The notes: generated by a model from the letters alone, not told the origin. A stretch of 64,000 nucleotides of DNA from Longispora albida DSM 44784 (GCF_000379825.1 NZ_KB903834.1:293976-357975); one strand, 5' to 3'. Shown: positions 32,719-42,070, counted from the first letter of the stretch. Numbers and translations: made by a program.

Positions 32719-33531
32719 CTACCGCCGCAGGTAGGAAAGCAGGCGCAGGACCTCGTAGTACAGGAAGATCAGGCCGACGAGGAGGCCGAAGGCGCAGGCC
32801 CACGCGTACTTCTCCGGGAGGCCGTAGCGCACGCCCTGCTCGACCTGGTCGAAGTCGAGGATGAAGGTCAGCGCGGCGACGACGATCACCACGAGGCTGA
32901 ACACGATCGGCAGCCAGCTGACCTTCGCCGACGGGTCGGCGGAGGCACGGATGCCGATGCCACCGTCGTTGAAGAAACCGACCACGAAGTTGATCAGCAT
33001 GAGGGCGACGACGCCGATCAGGGCGCCGATCACGCCACGGGCGAACTTGGGCGTGGCCCGCAGCACCCGGAACTTGTACAGCACCGCCATCGCGAAGAAG
33101 ACGCCGAAGGTGGCGACCACCGCCTGGAGCACGATGCCGTCGTACAGGTTCTCGTAGAACTTGCTGACCACACCGGCCGCGACGCCCTGGATCACCGCGT
33201 AGGCGCTGATCACGACCGGGTTGGTCACCTGGGCGAAGACGATCACGAGCGCGAGGACGAGGCCGATCACGCCGGAGGCCAGCAGGGCGAGGCCCTGGAC
33301 GGCCGGCGGGATGAACAGCCAGCTCACCGCGCCGGTGATGCCGGTGAGGGCTAGCAGGAATACGGTACGGATGACCACGTCGTCGACGGTCATCGTGCGG
33401 ACCTGCGGCGCGGCGTAGCCGGTGTCGCCGTAGGGAGCCGGGTAACCCGGCTGTGCGTACGTGTTGCGGTCCTGGGCTGCGCCGGTCAGGACGCGCCCCA
33501 GAGCGCCGTTAGAGCTCTTCAACTCTGGCAT
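32719..33531 (-). CDS. Bax inhibitor-1 / YccA-family membrane protein
   Basis: 270 residues with a soluble Pro/Tyr-rich N-terminus (about 20-45) and seven TM helices (about 55-265), as in the BI-1/TMBIM family of pH-sensitive Ca leak channels. The C-terminal Asp-rich motif (FILDFDQVEQGV) is the usual site. ATG 33531, with AAAGG upstream, is preferred to an open upstream extension. Confidence 0.85.
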   Translation of the reverse strand: MPELKSSNGALGRVLTGAAQDRNTYAQPGYPAPYGDTGYAAPQVRTMTVDDVVIRTVFLLALTGITGAVSWLFIPPAVQGLALLASGVIGLVLALVIVFAQVTNPVVISAYAVIQGVAAGVVSKFYENLYDGIVLQAVVATFGVFFAMAVLYKFRVLRATPKFARGVIGALIGVVALMLINFVVGFFNDGGIGIRASADPSAKVSWLPIVFSLVVIVVAALTFILDFDQVEQGVRYGLPEKYAWACAFGLLVGLIFLYYEVLRLLSYLRR

Positions 33532-33583
33532 ACCTTTCAGCGTAACCGGACGTTCGGGACTCGCAGGGAAATCGGACATACAG

Positions 33584-33664
33584 TGCCCGGAGTGGGGGTC
33601 GAACCCACACGCCTCGCGGCAGCCGAGTTTAAGTCGGCCGTGTCTGCCATTCCACCATCCGGGC
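33584..33664 (-). tRNA. bldA: tRNA-Leu (anticodon UAA), bldA type
   Basis: On the minus strand: acceptor GCCCGGA paired with TCCGGGC plus discriminator A, long variable arm, T-loop GGTTCGACCCC, and anticodon loop CTTAAAC on a 5-bp stem GCCGA/TCGGC, so anticodon UAA, reading UUA. CCA is not encoded. In actinomycetes UUA is very rare, and in Streptomyces this tRNA (bldA) gates developmental and secondary-metabolism genes. At least two chromosomal genes in this window have TTA codons. Confidence 0.93.
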
Positions 33665-33736
33665 TCCGAGACTCTTCGTCAGAAAGCCACGGTAGCCCGA
33701 AGTGGCCCTCCCGTGGTACCCGCTTACTCCACTACC

Positions 33737-35491
33737 GTGACCGGGGTGACCACCACGTGTCAGCCGGAGCCGGCCACGACACCGAGGCAAGCCGGACGAT
33801 TCGGCCGAACCGCCCGGCTGGACGCCGGCGCGATGCTGGCGTATCTGGCGATTGCGGCCTTTGTCACTGCTGGACTGTGGCCGTCGCCGGGCACGAGGGC
33901 GCTGGCGGTCAATCCGGCCGACCAGACGCTGACCGAGTGGTTCCTGGCACAGGGCGCCCGGTTCTGGACCGGGGACCTGTCCCTCGTCTCGGACAGGATG
34001 AACAGTCCGGAGGGGATCAACCTCCTGGCCAACGCGACGAACCTGCTCTCGGGGATCGTGCTGGCCCCGGTCACGTTCCTGTTCGGCGCGCCGGTCTCCT
34101 TCGCCGTCCTGGTCGCCGCCAACCTGGCCGGCACGGCCTCCGGCTGGTATCTGCTGTTCGCGCGGGGTTTCCGGCTGCACCGGGCCGGTGCGGCGGCCGG
34201 CGGCCTGTTCTGCGGCTTCGCCCCGGCGATGCTGTCGCAGTCCAACAGCCACCTGCACATCACAGCTCAGATCCTCATACCCCTCATCGTGTACTGCGTG
34301 CTGCGCCTCACCAGGGCACAGACCCCGGTCCGGACCGGGGTGGCCCTCGGGCTGCTCATCGCGCTCCAGCTCTTCGCCGGGGAGGAGGTCCTCTTCCTCA
34401 CCGCGCTCACCCTGGCCCTGCTCACGCTGTCGTACGCGGTCGTCGGCTGGCAGCAGCTCCGGGCGGCGCTCCGCCCGCTCGGGATCGGGCTGGGCGTGGC
34501 GGCCGGGCTCGCGATCGTCCTGCTCGGATATCCACTGTGGGTGCAGTTCGCCGGCCGGCAGTCCGTGCCGAACGGCCTGTTCCCGCCTTCGTACTTCTCC
34601 GCGGACCTGGCCAGCTACCTCGCGTATTCCCCGTACTCCCTGGCTGGATCCGAGGAGTCGGTCAGGCTCGCGCCGAACGCGACGGAGATGAACACGTTCC
34701 TGGGCTGGCCGCTGCTGCTCGTGGTCGCCGCGTGCACCGGGTACCTGTTCCAGAGCGCCTACGTCCGGGCCGCCCTGGTCACCGGCCTGATCGCCGCCGG
34801 GCTCTCCTTCGGCCCGGAGATCGTGGTCGGCGGGGAACGTACCGGCGTCGCCGGGCCGTACGTGCTGCTGGAGGGGCTGCCGGTCGTGGACGGGGCGCTG
34901 CCGAGCCGGTTCGCGCTGATCCTGGTACCTCTGATCGCGGGGCTGCTCGCGCTGACGGTGCACGAGGCCATGCAGGCGGCCGATCTGTCGCGGTACGTGA
35001 TGACGGGCGGGATCGCGCTGGCTCTTGTACCGCTGCTGCCGGTGCAGCTCGGCACGGTGTCCCGGCCGGAGGTACCCGGGTTCTTCTCGGCCGGGCACTG
35101 GGAGAAGTGCGTGCGGCCGGGCGGGGTGCTCGTGCCGGTACCGCTGCCGACGCCGGCCGCGCCCGAGCCGCTGCGCTGGGCCACGGCGGCCAACGTGGCG
35201 TTCGGGGTACCGGAGGGGTTCTTCATCGGGCCGTACGGGGCGGAGGGCCGGGCCGCGATGGGCGTCTACTCGCAGCCGACGGCGGCGCTGCTTCATGAAG
35301 TACACCAAAAAGGGACGGTGCCGGTCATCGGACCGCCGGAGCGGGAGCAGGCACAGCGCGATGCTCGCTACTGGAATGCATCATGTATTACTCTCGGCCC
35401 GTCGACGTTCCACGACGAGCTGAAGCTGACCCTCGACGGCCTCTACGGCCAGGGGGAACGCATCGCCGGCGTCTGGGTTTGGAGGGTGTGA
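33737..35491 (+). CDS. Polytopic membrane protein, probable GT-C-like
   Basis: About 584 residues, with roughly 10 TM helices between 35 and 435 and an extracytoplasmic C-terminal domain (about 440-580) that includes a Cys pair. The first loop (VNPADQTLTEWFLAQGARFW) with its acidic residue resembles GT-C glycosyltransferases or DUF6541/YfhO-type proteins; assignment is tentative. GTG 33737 or GTG 33746 are the candidate starts. One base separates its stop from the next gene. Confidence 0.6.
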   Translation: MTGVTTTCQPEPATTPRQAGRFGRTARLDAGAMLAYLAIAAFVTAGLWPSPGTRALAVNPADQTLTEWFLAQGARFWTGDLSLVSDRMNSPEGINLLANATNLLSGIVLAPVTFLFGAPVSFAVLVAANLAGTASGWYLLFARGFRLHRAGAAAGGLFCGFAPAMLSQSNSHLHITAQILIPLIVYCVLRLTRAQTPVRTGVALGLLIALQLFAGEEVLFLTALTLALLTLSYAVVGWQQLRAALRPLGIGLGVAAGLAIVLLGYPLWVQFAGRQSVPNGLFPPSYFSADLASYLAYSPYSLAGSEESVRLAPNATEMNTFLGWPLLLVVAACTGYLFQSAYVRAALVTGLIAAGLSFGPEIVVGGERTGVAGPYVLLEGLPVVDGALPSRFALILVPLIAGLLALTVHEAMQAADLSRYVMTGGIALALVPLLPVQLGTVSRPEVPGFFSAGHWEKCVRPGGVLVPVPLPTPAAPEPLRWATAANVAFGVPEGFFIGPYGAEGRAAMGVYSQPTAALLHEVHQKGTVPVIGPPEREQAQRDARYWNASCITLGPSTFHDELKLTLDGLYGQGERIAGVWVWRV

Positions 35492-35492
35492 G

Positions 35493-36890
35493 ATGGCGGA
35501 GTTCGCGACCGGTAGCCACGACTGGCCGGTCACCGAGGCCCTAACCGAGTTCATGAAGGCAGGCTGGGCCGACGGCGAACGCGATGTCGACCCCGCCGAC
35601 TTCGCCCCGTACACCGAGGCCCGGCGCAAGCGCCTCGCCGCGGCCTTCCCCGGCGAGCGGATCATCGTGCCCTCCGGCCGCATGATCCCCCGCTCCAACG
35701 ACCAGGACTACCGGTTCCGCCCGCACTCCGCGTACGTGTGGCTGACCGGCGACCAGACCTCCGACGGCGTCTTCGTCCTCGAACCGTCCGGCGAGGGCGT
35801 CCTCTACCTCCGGCCCAAGTCCAACCGCTCCGACGGCGAGTTCTTCACCGACCGGCGGTACGGCGAGCTGTGGGCCGGGCGCCGCCCGACCCTGCGCGAG
35901 TCGACGACCAGCCTCGGGCTGGAGGTACGCCACATCAACGAGCTGTCCCTGGCCGGCCCGGCCCGGCTGCTGCGGGGCGTGGACGCGACCGTCGACGCCG
36001 ACCTGCCCCAGCGCGGCGACGGCCGGGCGGACCTCGAACTCTCCGTCGTCCTCTCCGAGCTGCGGCTCGTCAAGGACGAGTGGGAGGTAGGCCAGATGCG
36101 GCTCGCGTGCGAGGTGACGGCGCGCGGGTTCGAGGATGTGGTCCGGGCGCTGGAGTTCGCGAAGACGGGCGGCGGCGAGCGGTACCTGGAAGGCACGTTC
36201 TGGCGGCGGGCGCGGACGGAGGGCAACGACGTCGGGTACCACTCGATCGTCGCGGCCGGCTCCCACGCCACCACCCTGCACTGGATCGAGAACAACGGCC
36301 CGATCCGCGACGGGGACCTCCTGCTCCTCGACGCCGGCGTCGAGCTGACCTCGCTCTACACCGCCGACATCACCCGCGTCCTGCCGATCTCCGGCCGCTT
36401 CACGCCGCTCCAGCGCGACGTCTACGAGCTGTCCCGGCGGGCCAACGACGCGGCGCTGGAGACCCTGAAGCCCGGCGCCGAGTACCGCGACTTCCACCGG
36501 GCCGCGATGCGCGTGATGGCGCACGGGCTGGAGGACCTGGGCGTCCTCCCCGTACCGGCCGAGCAGGCCCTCGACCCCGAGTCGACCATCTACCGCCGCT
36601 GGACGCTGTGCGGCTCCGGCCACATGATCGGCCTCGACGTCCACGACTGCGGCCGGGCCCGCGCCACGAACTACCTCGACGGCCGCCTCGAACCCGGCCA
36701 CGTCCTCACCGTCGAGCCCGGCATCTACTTCCAGCCCGACGACCTGCTGATCCCCGAGGAACTGCGCGGCATGGGCTTCCGGATCGAGGAGGACCTCCTG
36801 ATCACGGCCGACGGCTACGAGATGCTGTCCCACCAGCTCCCCCGCACGGCCTCCGATGTCGAGTCCTGGATGGCGGACCTGGTCCGCTAG
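35493..36890 (+). CDS. pepP: Xaa-Pro aminopeptidase (aminopeptidase P)
   Basis: 465 residues. N-terminal creatinase-like domain (about 40-190) and C-terminal pita-bread metalloprotease domain (about 205-460). Mn/Co ligands: Asp in LLLDAGVE, Asp in YTADITR, His in GHMIGLDVHD, Glu in VEPGIYF and Glu in IEEDLLIT. It removes residues before proline from peptides, in the cytoplasm. It follows the membrane-protein gene almost directly and ends before a terminator. Confidence 0.93.
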   Translation: MAEFATGSHDWPVTEALTEFMKAGWADGERDVDPADFAPYTEARRKRLAAAFPGERIIVPSGRMIPRSNDQDYRFRPHSAYVWLTGDQTSDGVFVLEPSGEGVLYLRPKSNRSDGEFFTDRRYGELWAGRRPTLRESTTSLGLEVRHINELSLAGPARLLRGVDATVDADLPQRGDGRADLELSVVLSELRLVKDEWEVGQMRLACEVTARGFEDVVRALEFAKTGGGERYLEGTFWRRARTEGNDVGYHSIVAAGSHATTLHWIENNGPIRDGDLLLLDAGVELTSLYTADITRVLPISGRFTPLQRDVYELSRRANDAALETLKPGAEYRDFHRAAMRVMAHGLEDLGVLPVPAEQALDPESTIYRRWTLCGSGHMIGLDVHDCGRARATNYLDGRLEPGHVLTVEPGIYFQPDDLLIPEELRGMGFRIEEDLLITADGYEMLSHQLPRTASDVESWMADLVR

Positions 36891-36907
36891 CCAGGTCGAG
36901 GCACGCA

Positions 36908-36940
36908 GGGGCTGGGGTCACTGACCTCAGCCCCATTTTT
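36908..36940 (+). terminator. Rho-independent terminator after pepP
   Basis: Stem GGGGCTGGGGTCA/TGACCTCAGCCCC (36908-36934), with one G-T type mismatch, then ATTTTT at 36935-36940. Confidence 0.85.
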
Positions 36941-36968
36941 CCGCCACTCACCGGGTGCACGTTGTGCG

Positions 36969-36974
36969 TACACT
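36969..36974 (+). promoter_or_regulatory. -10 box of the toxin-antitoxin operon (leaderless candidate)
   Basis: TACACT ends 6 nt before the antitoxin ATG, so the transcript would begin at or beside the start codon. TGCACGTTGTGCG around 36957-36968 is an imperfect dyad that could be the autoregulatory site. No convincing -35 is seen. Confidence 0.45.
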
Positions 36975-36980
36975 GACCTC

Positions 36981-37253
36981 ATGAAGGCTGAACGTCTGCA
37001 CCTGCGGGTCGATGAGGAACAGAAGGCACTACTGGAAGCCGCCAGCGAAGCCACTGGCCAATCAGTCTCGGCTTTCGTTCTGCGCGTCGCCACAGAAGCG
37101 GCGGCGGACGTACTGGCCGACAGGCGCACCTTCGTGCTGGACGACGAAGGCTGGCAGGCATTCGACCGAGCCCTGGACGAGCCAGCCAAGGACGTACCTG
37201 GCCTGCGAGAACTCCTTCGCAAGCCGACAGTGTTCGGCGAGGCTGCTGAGTGA
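36981..37253 (+). CDS. DUF1778-type antitoxin (TacA/AtaR-like)
   Basis: 90 residues: N-terminal ribbon-helix-helix (KAERLHLRVDEEQKALL, then SVSAFVLRVA), C-terminal toxin-neutralising tail. It overlaps the GNAT toxin gene by 4 nt, the standard order. Binds the operon promoter and the toxin. Confidence 0.9.
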   Translation: MKAERLHLRVDEEQKALLEAASEATGQSVSAFVLRVATEAAADVLADRRTFVLDDEGWQAFDRALDEPAKDVPGLRELLRKPTVFGEAAE

Positions 37254-37756
37254 GCCCAAGATTCGGCGCACCGGAGCCGCTGAACGCGCAGCACGTCGTC
37301 GCAGGCTTCGACTGCGGTTCGGCCGCACAGTCCGACTGGCTGATCCGGCATGCGCTCCAGGCTCACCGGGCTGGCTTGTCTCGGGTCTACGTCACCGCCT
37401 CCGGGGAACGAGTGGCGGGCTACTACGCGCTTTCAGCGGGCAGTGTGTCCCCTGCCGACGCGCCGCGCAGGCTGCTCCAAGGTGCCGGGCAATATCCTCA
37501 GCCGATTGTCATCCTGACCCGGCTGGGCGTGGACCTGTCGATGCAAGGACGAGGGCTCGGCCGGTCACTGATCGTGGACGCACTCACCCGAGTGGCCGTG
37601 GCCTCGGAGGTCATCGGGGTTCGGGCCTTGCTCATTCACTGCGAGACCGAAGCAGCCCGGAACTTCTACCAGGGACTCGCGAAGTTCGACGAGTCCCCCA
37701 CGGATCCGATGCACCTCGTGCTGTTCATGAAAGACCTACGACGGGCACTGAGCTGA
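37250..37756 (+). CDS. GNAT-family toxin (TacT/AtaT-like)
   Basis: 168 residues, GTG start. Acetyl-CoA-binding motif V-x-LSMQGRGLGRSL near 98-109 and the YYALSAGSV strand near 64-72. Toxins of this family acetylate the amino group of aminoacyl-tRNA and stop translation. Length and gene order fit the DUF1778/GNAT type II systems. A strong hairpin follows. Confidence 0.88.
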   Translation: MSPRFGAPEPLNAQHVVAGFDCGSAAQSDWLIRHALQAHRAGLSRVYVTASGERVAGYYALSAGSVSPADAPRRLLQGAGQYPQPIVILTRLGVDLSMQGRGLGRSLIVDALTRVAVASEVIGVRALLIHCETEAARNFYQGLAKFDESPTDPMHLVLFMKDLRRALS

Positions 37757-37768
37757 CGTGTCCCCAAA

Positions 37769-37800
37769 GAACTACGGCCGCCCGGGGGCGGCCGTAGTTC
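37769..37800. terminator. Bidirectional hairpin between toxin and ndh
   Basis: Perfect 15-bp arms (37769-37783 with 37786-37800, GAACTACGGCCGCCC); converging genes end on both sides. Confidence 0.8.
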
Positions 37801-37824
37801 TGTAGCGCTCTGTGCGCTAGCTGC

Positions 37825-39144
37825 TCAGAACGAGTCCTCGCGCCACTCGTGCTTGGGGGCCTGGAGCTGACCGAGGGCGATGACCTCGCGCTTGGTGAAC
37901 AGGGCCAGGGTCCAGTCGGCGACCACGCGGACCTTCCGGTTGAAGGAAGGGATCCGGCTCATGTGGTACGTGCGGTGCACCCACCAGGCCGGCAGGCCGC
38001 GGACCTTGAAGCCGAACAGGTACGCCACACCCTTGTGCAGGCCGAGGCTGGCGACGGAACCGGCCCACTTGTGCTTGTACTCCCGCGGCTCGCGGCCCCG
38101 GACCACTGCCACGATGTTGCTGGCCAGCGTGGCGGCCTGGCGGACGGCGTGCTGGGCGTTCGGCGCGCAGGTCGCTTCCGGGTCGTCGACGCTGAGGTCG
38201 GGTACCTGGGCGCAGTCGCCAGCGCTCCACACGCCGTCGATCGGGGTGCCGTCGGCCTGGATGACCTGGAGCTTCGCGTTGCACATGACCTTGCGGGACC
38301 GGTCGTGGCGTGGCAGGTCGGTGGAGTCGAGCATCGGGTGCGGCTTGACGCCGGCCGTCCAGCAGATGGTGTCCGACTCGAAGGTCTCGCCGTCGGACAG
38401 GACCACCTTGCCGTCCACGCAGGACTCCAGGCGGGTACCGAGCCGGACGTCCATGCCGCGCTCGACGAGCTGGACGGCGGTGTAGGCGCCGAGTTCCAGG
38501 CCGACCTCGGGGAGGATCTTCTCGGAGGCCTCGACCAGGACCCAGCGGACCTCGGAGCGGTCGAGCTCCGGGTAGTACTTGAGGGCGTCGTCGACCATGT
38601 CGGCCATCTCGGCGAGCGCCTCGATGCCGGCGAAGCCGCCGCCGACGAAGGTGAAGGACAGCGCGCGGCGGCGGGTGGCCGGGTCGGTGGTGCTGGCCGC
38701 GATGTCGAGCTGGGCGAGTACCCGGTTGCGCAGGTAGATCGCCTCACCGATCGTCTTGAAGCCGATCGCGCTCTCCTTGAGGCCCGGGATGGGCAGGGTG
38801 CGCGAGACGGAGCCGGGGGCGACGATGATGTGGTCGTAGCTGGTGTCCCAGTCCGGGCCGACGAGCGGCTGGATGGTGACGGTCTTGGTCTCGTGCCTGA
38901 TCGAGGTGACCAGGCCCGTGATGACGGTGCACTTGCGGAGCACCCGGCGCAGCGGGACGACCGCGTGCCGGGGGGAGATGTTGCCCGCCGCCGCCTCGGG
39001 GAGGAAGGGCTGGTACGTCATGTGCGGCTGCGGGTCGATCACGACGATCTCAGCTTCGCGGCTCTTCAGCTTCTTGGAGAGCTTCAGTGCCGTGTACAGC
39101 CCGACGTGTCCGGCACCGACGACGAGGATCCTCTTTCCAGCCAT
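37825..39144 (-). CDS. ndh: Type II NADH dehydrogenase
   Basis: 439 residues. FAD Rossmann motif VVGAGHVGLYTA near 7-18, NAD motif FVGGGFAGIEALAE near 171-184, and the SAGDCAQVPD flavin motif near 302-311. The C-terminal amphipathic region (about 360-420) is the expected membrane-attachment part. Transfers electrons from NADH to menaquinone without proton pumping. Full family length. Confidence 0.92.
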   Translation of the reverse strand: MAGKRILVVGAGHVGLYTALKLSKKLKSREAEIVVIDPQPHMTYQPFLPEAAAGNISPRHAVVPLRRVLRKCTVITGLVTSIRHETKTVTIQPLVGPDWDTSYDHIIVAPGSVSRTLPIPGLKESAIGFKTIGEAIYLRNRVLAQLDIAASTTDPATRRRALSFTFVGGGFAGIEALAEMADMVDDALKYYPELDRSEVRWVLVEASEKILPEVGLELGAYTAVQLVERGMDVRLGTRLESCVDGKVVLSDGETFESDTICWTAGVKPHPMLDSTDLPRHDRSRKVMCNAKLQVIQADGTPIDGVWSAGDCAQVPDLSVDDPEATCAPNAQHAVRQAATLASNIVAVVRGREPREYKHKWAGSVASLGLHKGVAYLFGFKVRGLPAWWVHRTYHMSRIPSFNRKVRVVADWTLALFTKREVIALGQLQAPKHEWREDSF

Positions 39145-39151
39145 GTCTTCA

Positions 39152-39721
39152 TCATGAGCCGTCCCGGGGGCGGCGGAGCGCCAGGTAGGCCAATATGACC
39201 CCGATCAGAATGGCGCAGGCCACTCCGAGCAGCGGAAACACCAGGGATGAGCGCTCAGGGATCTTGCCGGACAGCGTGACCACGACCACCCCCAATATGG
39301 CGGTGACTAACATCACGACGGCAGTTCGGGCAAACCACCTAAACAGGACGGATGGCAGGACCACCGCGTCGAGCGGCACGGCAGCCGCCAGGGCGCAGGC
39401 GGTGTGCTGGAAGTACATCGCCCAGCCGAGCAGGATCAGGCCCAGGCCGGACACCTCGCCCCCGTCGACGGCCGTGCCGCCCAGCCAGAGCCCCAGCGCC
39501 ACCACCAGCAGCAGGGTCACGGCCGCGCTGCGCGGGAAGATCGCGGCGAGGGCGGCCAGCAGCGCCGAGACGACCATGCTCGGCGCGGTGAACATCGTCG
39601 GGGGCAGGGCCAGGCCGAGCGTCGCGAGACCGGCGCAGAAGGCGATGGCCCGGACGAGCAGCGGGCCCGGCGAGATCCGGCCCAGGTTCCGGCTGCCGGT
39701 CCTGGCGGCGTCCAGCATCAT
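39152..39721 (-). CDS. Membrane protein of unknown function
   Basis: 189 residues with about five to six TM helices (about 22-180) and short loops. No recognised family. Seven bp from the ndh start and 22 bp from the DUF58 gene stop on the other side, so it bridges the MoxR operon and ndh; cotranscription with either is possible. Confidence 0.65.
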   Translation of the reverse strand: MMLDAARTGSRNLGRISPGPLLVRAIAFCAGLATLGLALPPTMFTAPSMVVSALLAALAAIFPRSAAVTLLLVVALGLWLGGTAVDGGEVSGLGLILLGWAMYFQHTACALAAAVPLDAVVLPSVLFRWFARTAVVMLVTAILGVVVVTLSGKIPERSSLVFPLLGVACAILIGVILAYLALRRPRDGS

Positions 39722-39743
39722 CGTGCTCGCTCCCCTCGCCCGG

Positions 39744-41057
39744 TCATCGCAGGCCTGCCCTGGGGGCCGCTGCCATCCGGGACACGTCGCGGAGTACCTG
39801 GTCCAGGCTGCCCGCGCCCGCCCAGGGTACGAAGGGCACGCCGTGTTCGAGCAGCTCCCCGACGGTGTTCTCCCGGTCGAGGTGCCAGAGCCGGTTGGCG
39901 ATGTCGCCCCAGGGGCTGTCGGTGACCGGCCGGATGCCCGGGGGCAGGGTGTCGATCGCGACGACGGAACGGCCGGCCCGGGCCAGGCGGGCCAGCAGGC
40001 CGGCGCTGCGGGCTTCCAGGAGCGGGGTCAGCACGACGACCAGGGCGCTGTTCGGCAGGACGTACCGGTTGAACAGCCCGTCGACCGGGTCGAACTCCGT
40101 CCCGCCCGGCCGGACGTCGAGCAGCCACTCGAGCGCGGCGAGGTAGTGGCGCCTGCCGCTGCCCGCGCGGAGCCGCCGGGCCCGCGCGCCGTACTCCACC
40201 ATCGACACCCGGTCGCCGCAGCCGAGGTAGTGCTGGGCGATGCCCGCCGCCGCCCGGACGGTCGTGTCGAGGACGGTGGGAGCCGCTGCCGGGTTCCCGG
40301 CCTCGTTGAGGACGTCGAGCAGGAGAACCAGCTCGGCGTCGCGGTCGGAGAGCGTGTGGGCGACGTGGAGTTCCCTGGTGCGCAGGGAGGTCCGCCAGTC
40401 GATCCGCCGGAGCCGGTCGCCCGTGGAGAACTGGCGGATACCCGCCAGCTCGCCGCCGTCGCCGTACCGGCGGGAGCGGTGCGCCCCGACCAGCCCGGCT
40501 GCGCGCGGCATCGCCTCGTCGGCCTCGAAGGGCTCGGTGGCCGGGAAGACCTTGAGCCGGAGGGGCTCGGCGACGATGGGCCGGCTCTCCAGCATCGCGT
40601 CGCACGCGAACGCGTACACCTGGAGCGGGCCGACGGCCTGCCTGCCCCACCGGGTCGCCTCGCCGGACAGGTCGAGATCCATCACGGCGGAGGCCAGTAC
40701 CGGGCTGACGAACGCCCGGTCCACGTTCTGGATCTTCAGGGCCGGGGCAGCTGCGAGCCGGACGACGGCCAGGTCGTAGTCAGCCTCGTCGGGGTTGGCC
40801 ACGCTGATCCTGACGGTGGCCCGGTCGCCTTCCGTCAGGTACGGCTCCTCCGTCGACACCACGGCCTCCGGCAGCGACTTCGGCCGGTTGCGCAGCGAGT
40901 AGGCCGCCCCGACCGCGAAGGGCGCGGCGAGCACGATCAGCTCGGCCCGGCCGGTGACCACGGCGATGACCGAGATCAGCAGGCTGAGCAGCACGGCACG
41001 CCGGAGCGCCTTGGTCGGTACCCAGTCGGCGGCCTCGTCCTGCGTCTTCAGCGCCAC
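39744..41057 (-). CDS. DUF58 protein (MoxR-operon partner)
   Basis: 437 residues: two TM helices near 20-60, a beta-sandwich-like region, then DUF58 with GDRLRRIDWRTSLRTRELHV near 217-236 and a von Willebrand A-like stretch ELVLLLDVLNE. GTG 41057 overlaps the moxR 3' end by 10 nt. Acts with MoxR ATPases in assembly or chaperone tasks at the membrane. Confidence 0.85.
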   Translation of the reverse strand: MALKTQDEAADWVPTKALRRAVLLSLLISVIAVVTGRAELIVLAAPFAVGAAYSLRNRPKSLPEAVVSTEEPYLTEGDRATVRISVANPDEADYDLAVVRLAAAPALKIQNVDRAFVSPVLASAVMDLDLSGEATRWGRQAVGPLQVYAFACDAMLESRPIVAEPLRLKVFPATEPFEADEAMPRAAGLVGAHRSRRYGDGGELAGIRQFSTGDRLRRIDWRTSLRTRELHVAHTLSDRDAELVLLLDVLNEAGNPAAAPTVLDTTVRAAAGIAQHYLGCGDRVSMVEYGARARRLRAGSGRRHYLAALEWLLDVRPGGTEFDPVDGLFNRYVLPNSALVVVLTPLLEARSAGLLARLARAGRSVVAIDTLPPGIRPVTDSPWGDIANRLWHLDRENTVGELLEHGVPFVPWAGAGSLDQVLRDVSRMAAAPRAGLR

Positions 41058-42070
41058 TGGGAGGCCTCGCCGACCGGCACCTCCTCGGTGGCGTACGCGT
41101 ACTGCGGCAGCGCGCCGCTGGCGGGCGCCGGTACCGCGTCGACCACCTCGCGGACCACCAGCCCCGGGTCGACCCGCCGGAGCCACATCTCGGGCCGGAG
41201 GGTGATCCGGTGCGACAGGGCCGGGATGGCGACACCCTTGATGTCCTCCGGTACGACGTAGTCGCGCCCGGCCAGCACGGCCCGGGCCCGGCCGAGCAGC
41301 AGGAGGGCCAGCGAGCCACGCGGGGAGGCCCCGACGAGCACGCGCGGGTCGGAACGGGTCGCCGCGACGAGGTCCACCACGTACCGGCTGATCGACTCCT
41401 CCACCGACACGTACTCCAGCGACTCCTGCATCGCGAGCAGCGTGGGAGCGTCCACAATGGGCTGGACCACGACCTCCTCGCGCTGCCGGGCCATCCGCCG
41501 GTGGAGCACGTCGAGCTCCTCCTCCTGCGTCGGGTACCCGAAGGAGACGCGGAGCAGGAAGCGGTCGAGCTGGGCCTCCGGCAGCGGGTACGTGCCCTCG
41601 TGCTCGATGGGGTTGGCGGTGGCCAGCACGTGGAAGGGCGCCGTCAGGCGGTAGGTCGTGCCCTCGACGGAGACCTGCTTCTCCTGCATGGCCTCCAGCA
41701 GCGCGGCCTGGGTCTTCGGCGGCGTCCGGTTGATCTCGTCGGCGAGCAGCAGGTTGGTGAAGACCGGGCCGGGCCGGAAGGTGAAGTCGTGGGTGCGCTG
41801 GTCGTAGAGGAACGAGCCGGTGACGTCGGCGGGCAGCAGGTCCGGGGTGAACTGGAGCCTGCGGAACTCGATGCCCAGCGCCTGCGCCATCGTCCGCGCC
41901 GTGAGGGTCTTGCCCAGGCCGGGCAGGTCCTCCAGCAGGACGTGCCCGCCGGCCAGGATGCCTGCCAGCACCAGTTCCAGCGCGTCACGCTTGCCGACCA
42001 CGACCGTGCCGACCTGGTCGAGCACCGCGCGGGCGAGCCTGCTGACCTCCAGCGGCTTCAGCGGGTTCAT
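41048..42070 (-). CDS. MoxR-family AAA+ ATPase
   Basis: 340 residues: Walker A LEDLPGLGKT near 46-55, Walker B LLADEINR near 108-115, sensor I LATANP, and C-terminal lid with GASPRGSLALLLL. The start is ATG 42070; the frame stays open far upstream but lacks similarity. Overlaps the upstream membrane protein gene by 4 nt. Confidence 0.93.
   Translation of the reverse strand: MNPLKPLEVSRLARAVLDQVGTVVVGKRDALELVLAGILAGGHVLLEDLPGLGKTLTARTMAQALGIEFRRLQFTPDLLPADVTGSFLYDQRTHDFTFRPGPVFTNLLLADEINRTPPKTQAALLEAMQEKQVSVEGTTYRLTAPFHVLATANPIEHEGTYPLPEAQLDRFLLRVSFGYPTQEEELDVLHRRMARQREEVVVQPIVDAPTLLAMQESLEYVSVEESISRYVVDLVAATRSDPRVLVGASPRGSLALLLLGRARAVLAGRDYVVPEDIKGVAIPALSHRITLRPEMWLRRVDPGLVVREVVDAVPAPASGALPQYAYATEEVPVGEASQWR

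Noticed and set aside
33461-33736. Upstream extension of the membrane-protein gene across the tRNA
   Set aside because: The frame is open but runs antisense through tRNA-Leu(UAA) and has no membrane or family features.
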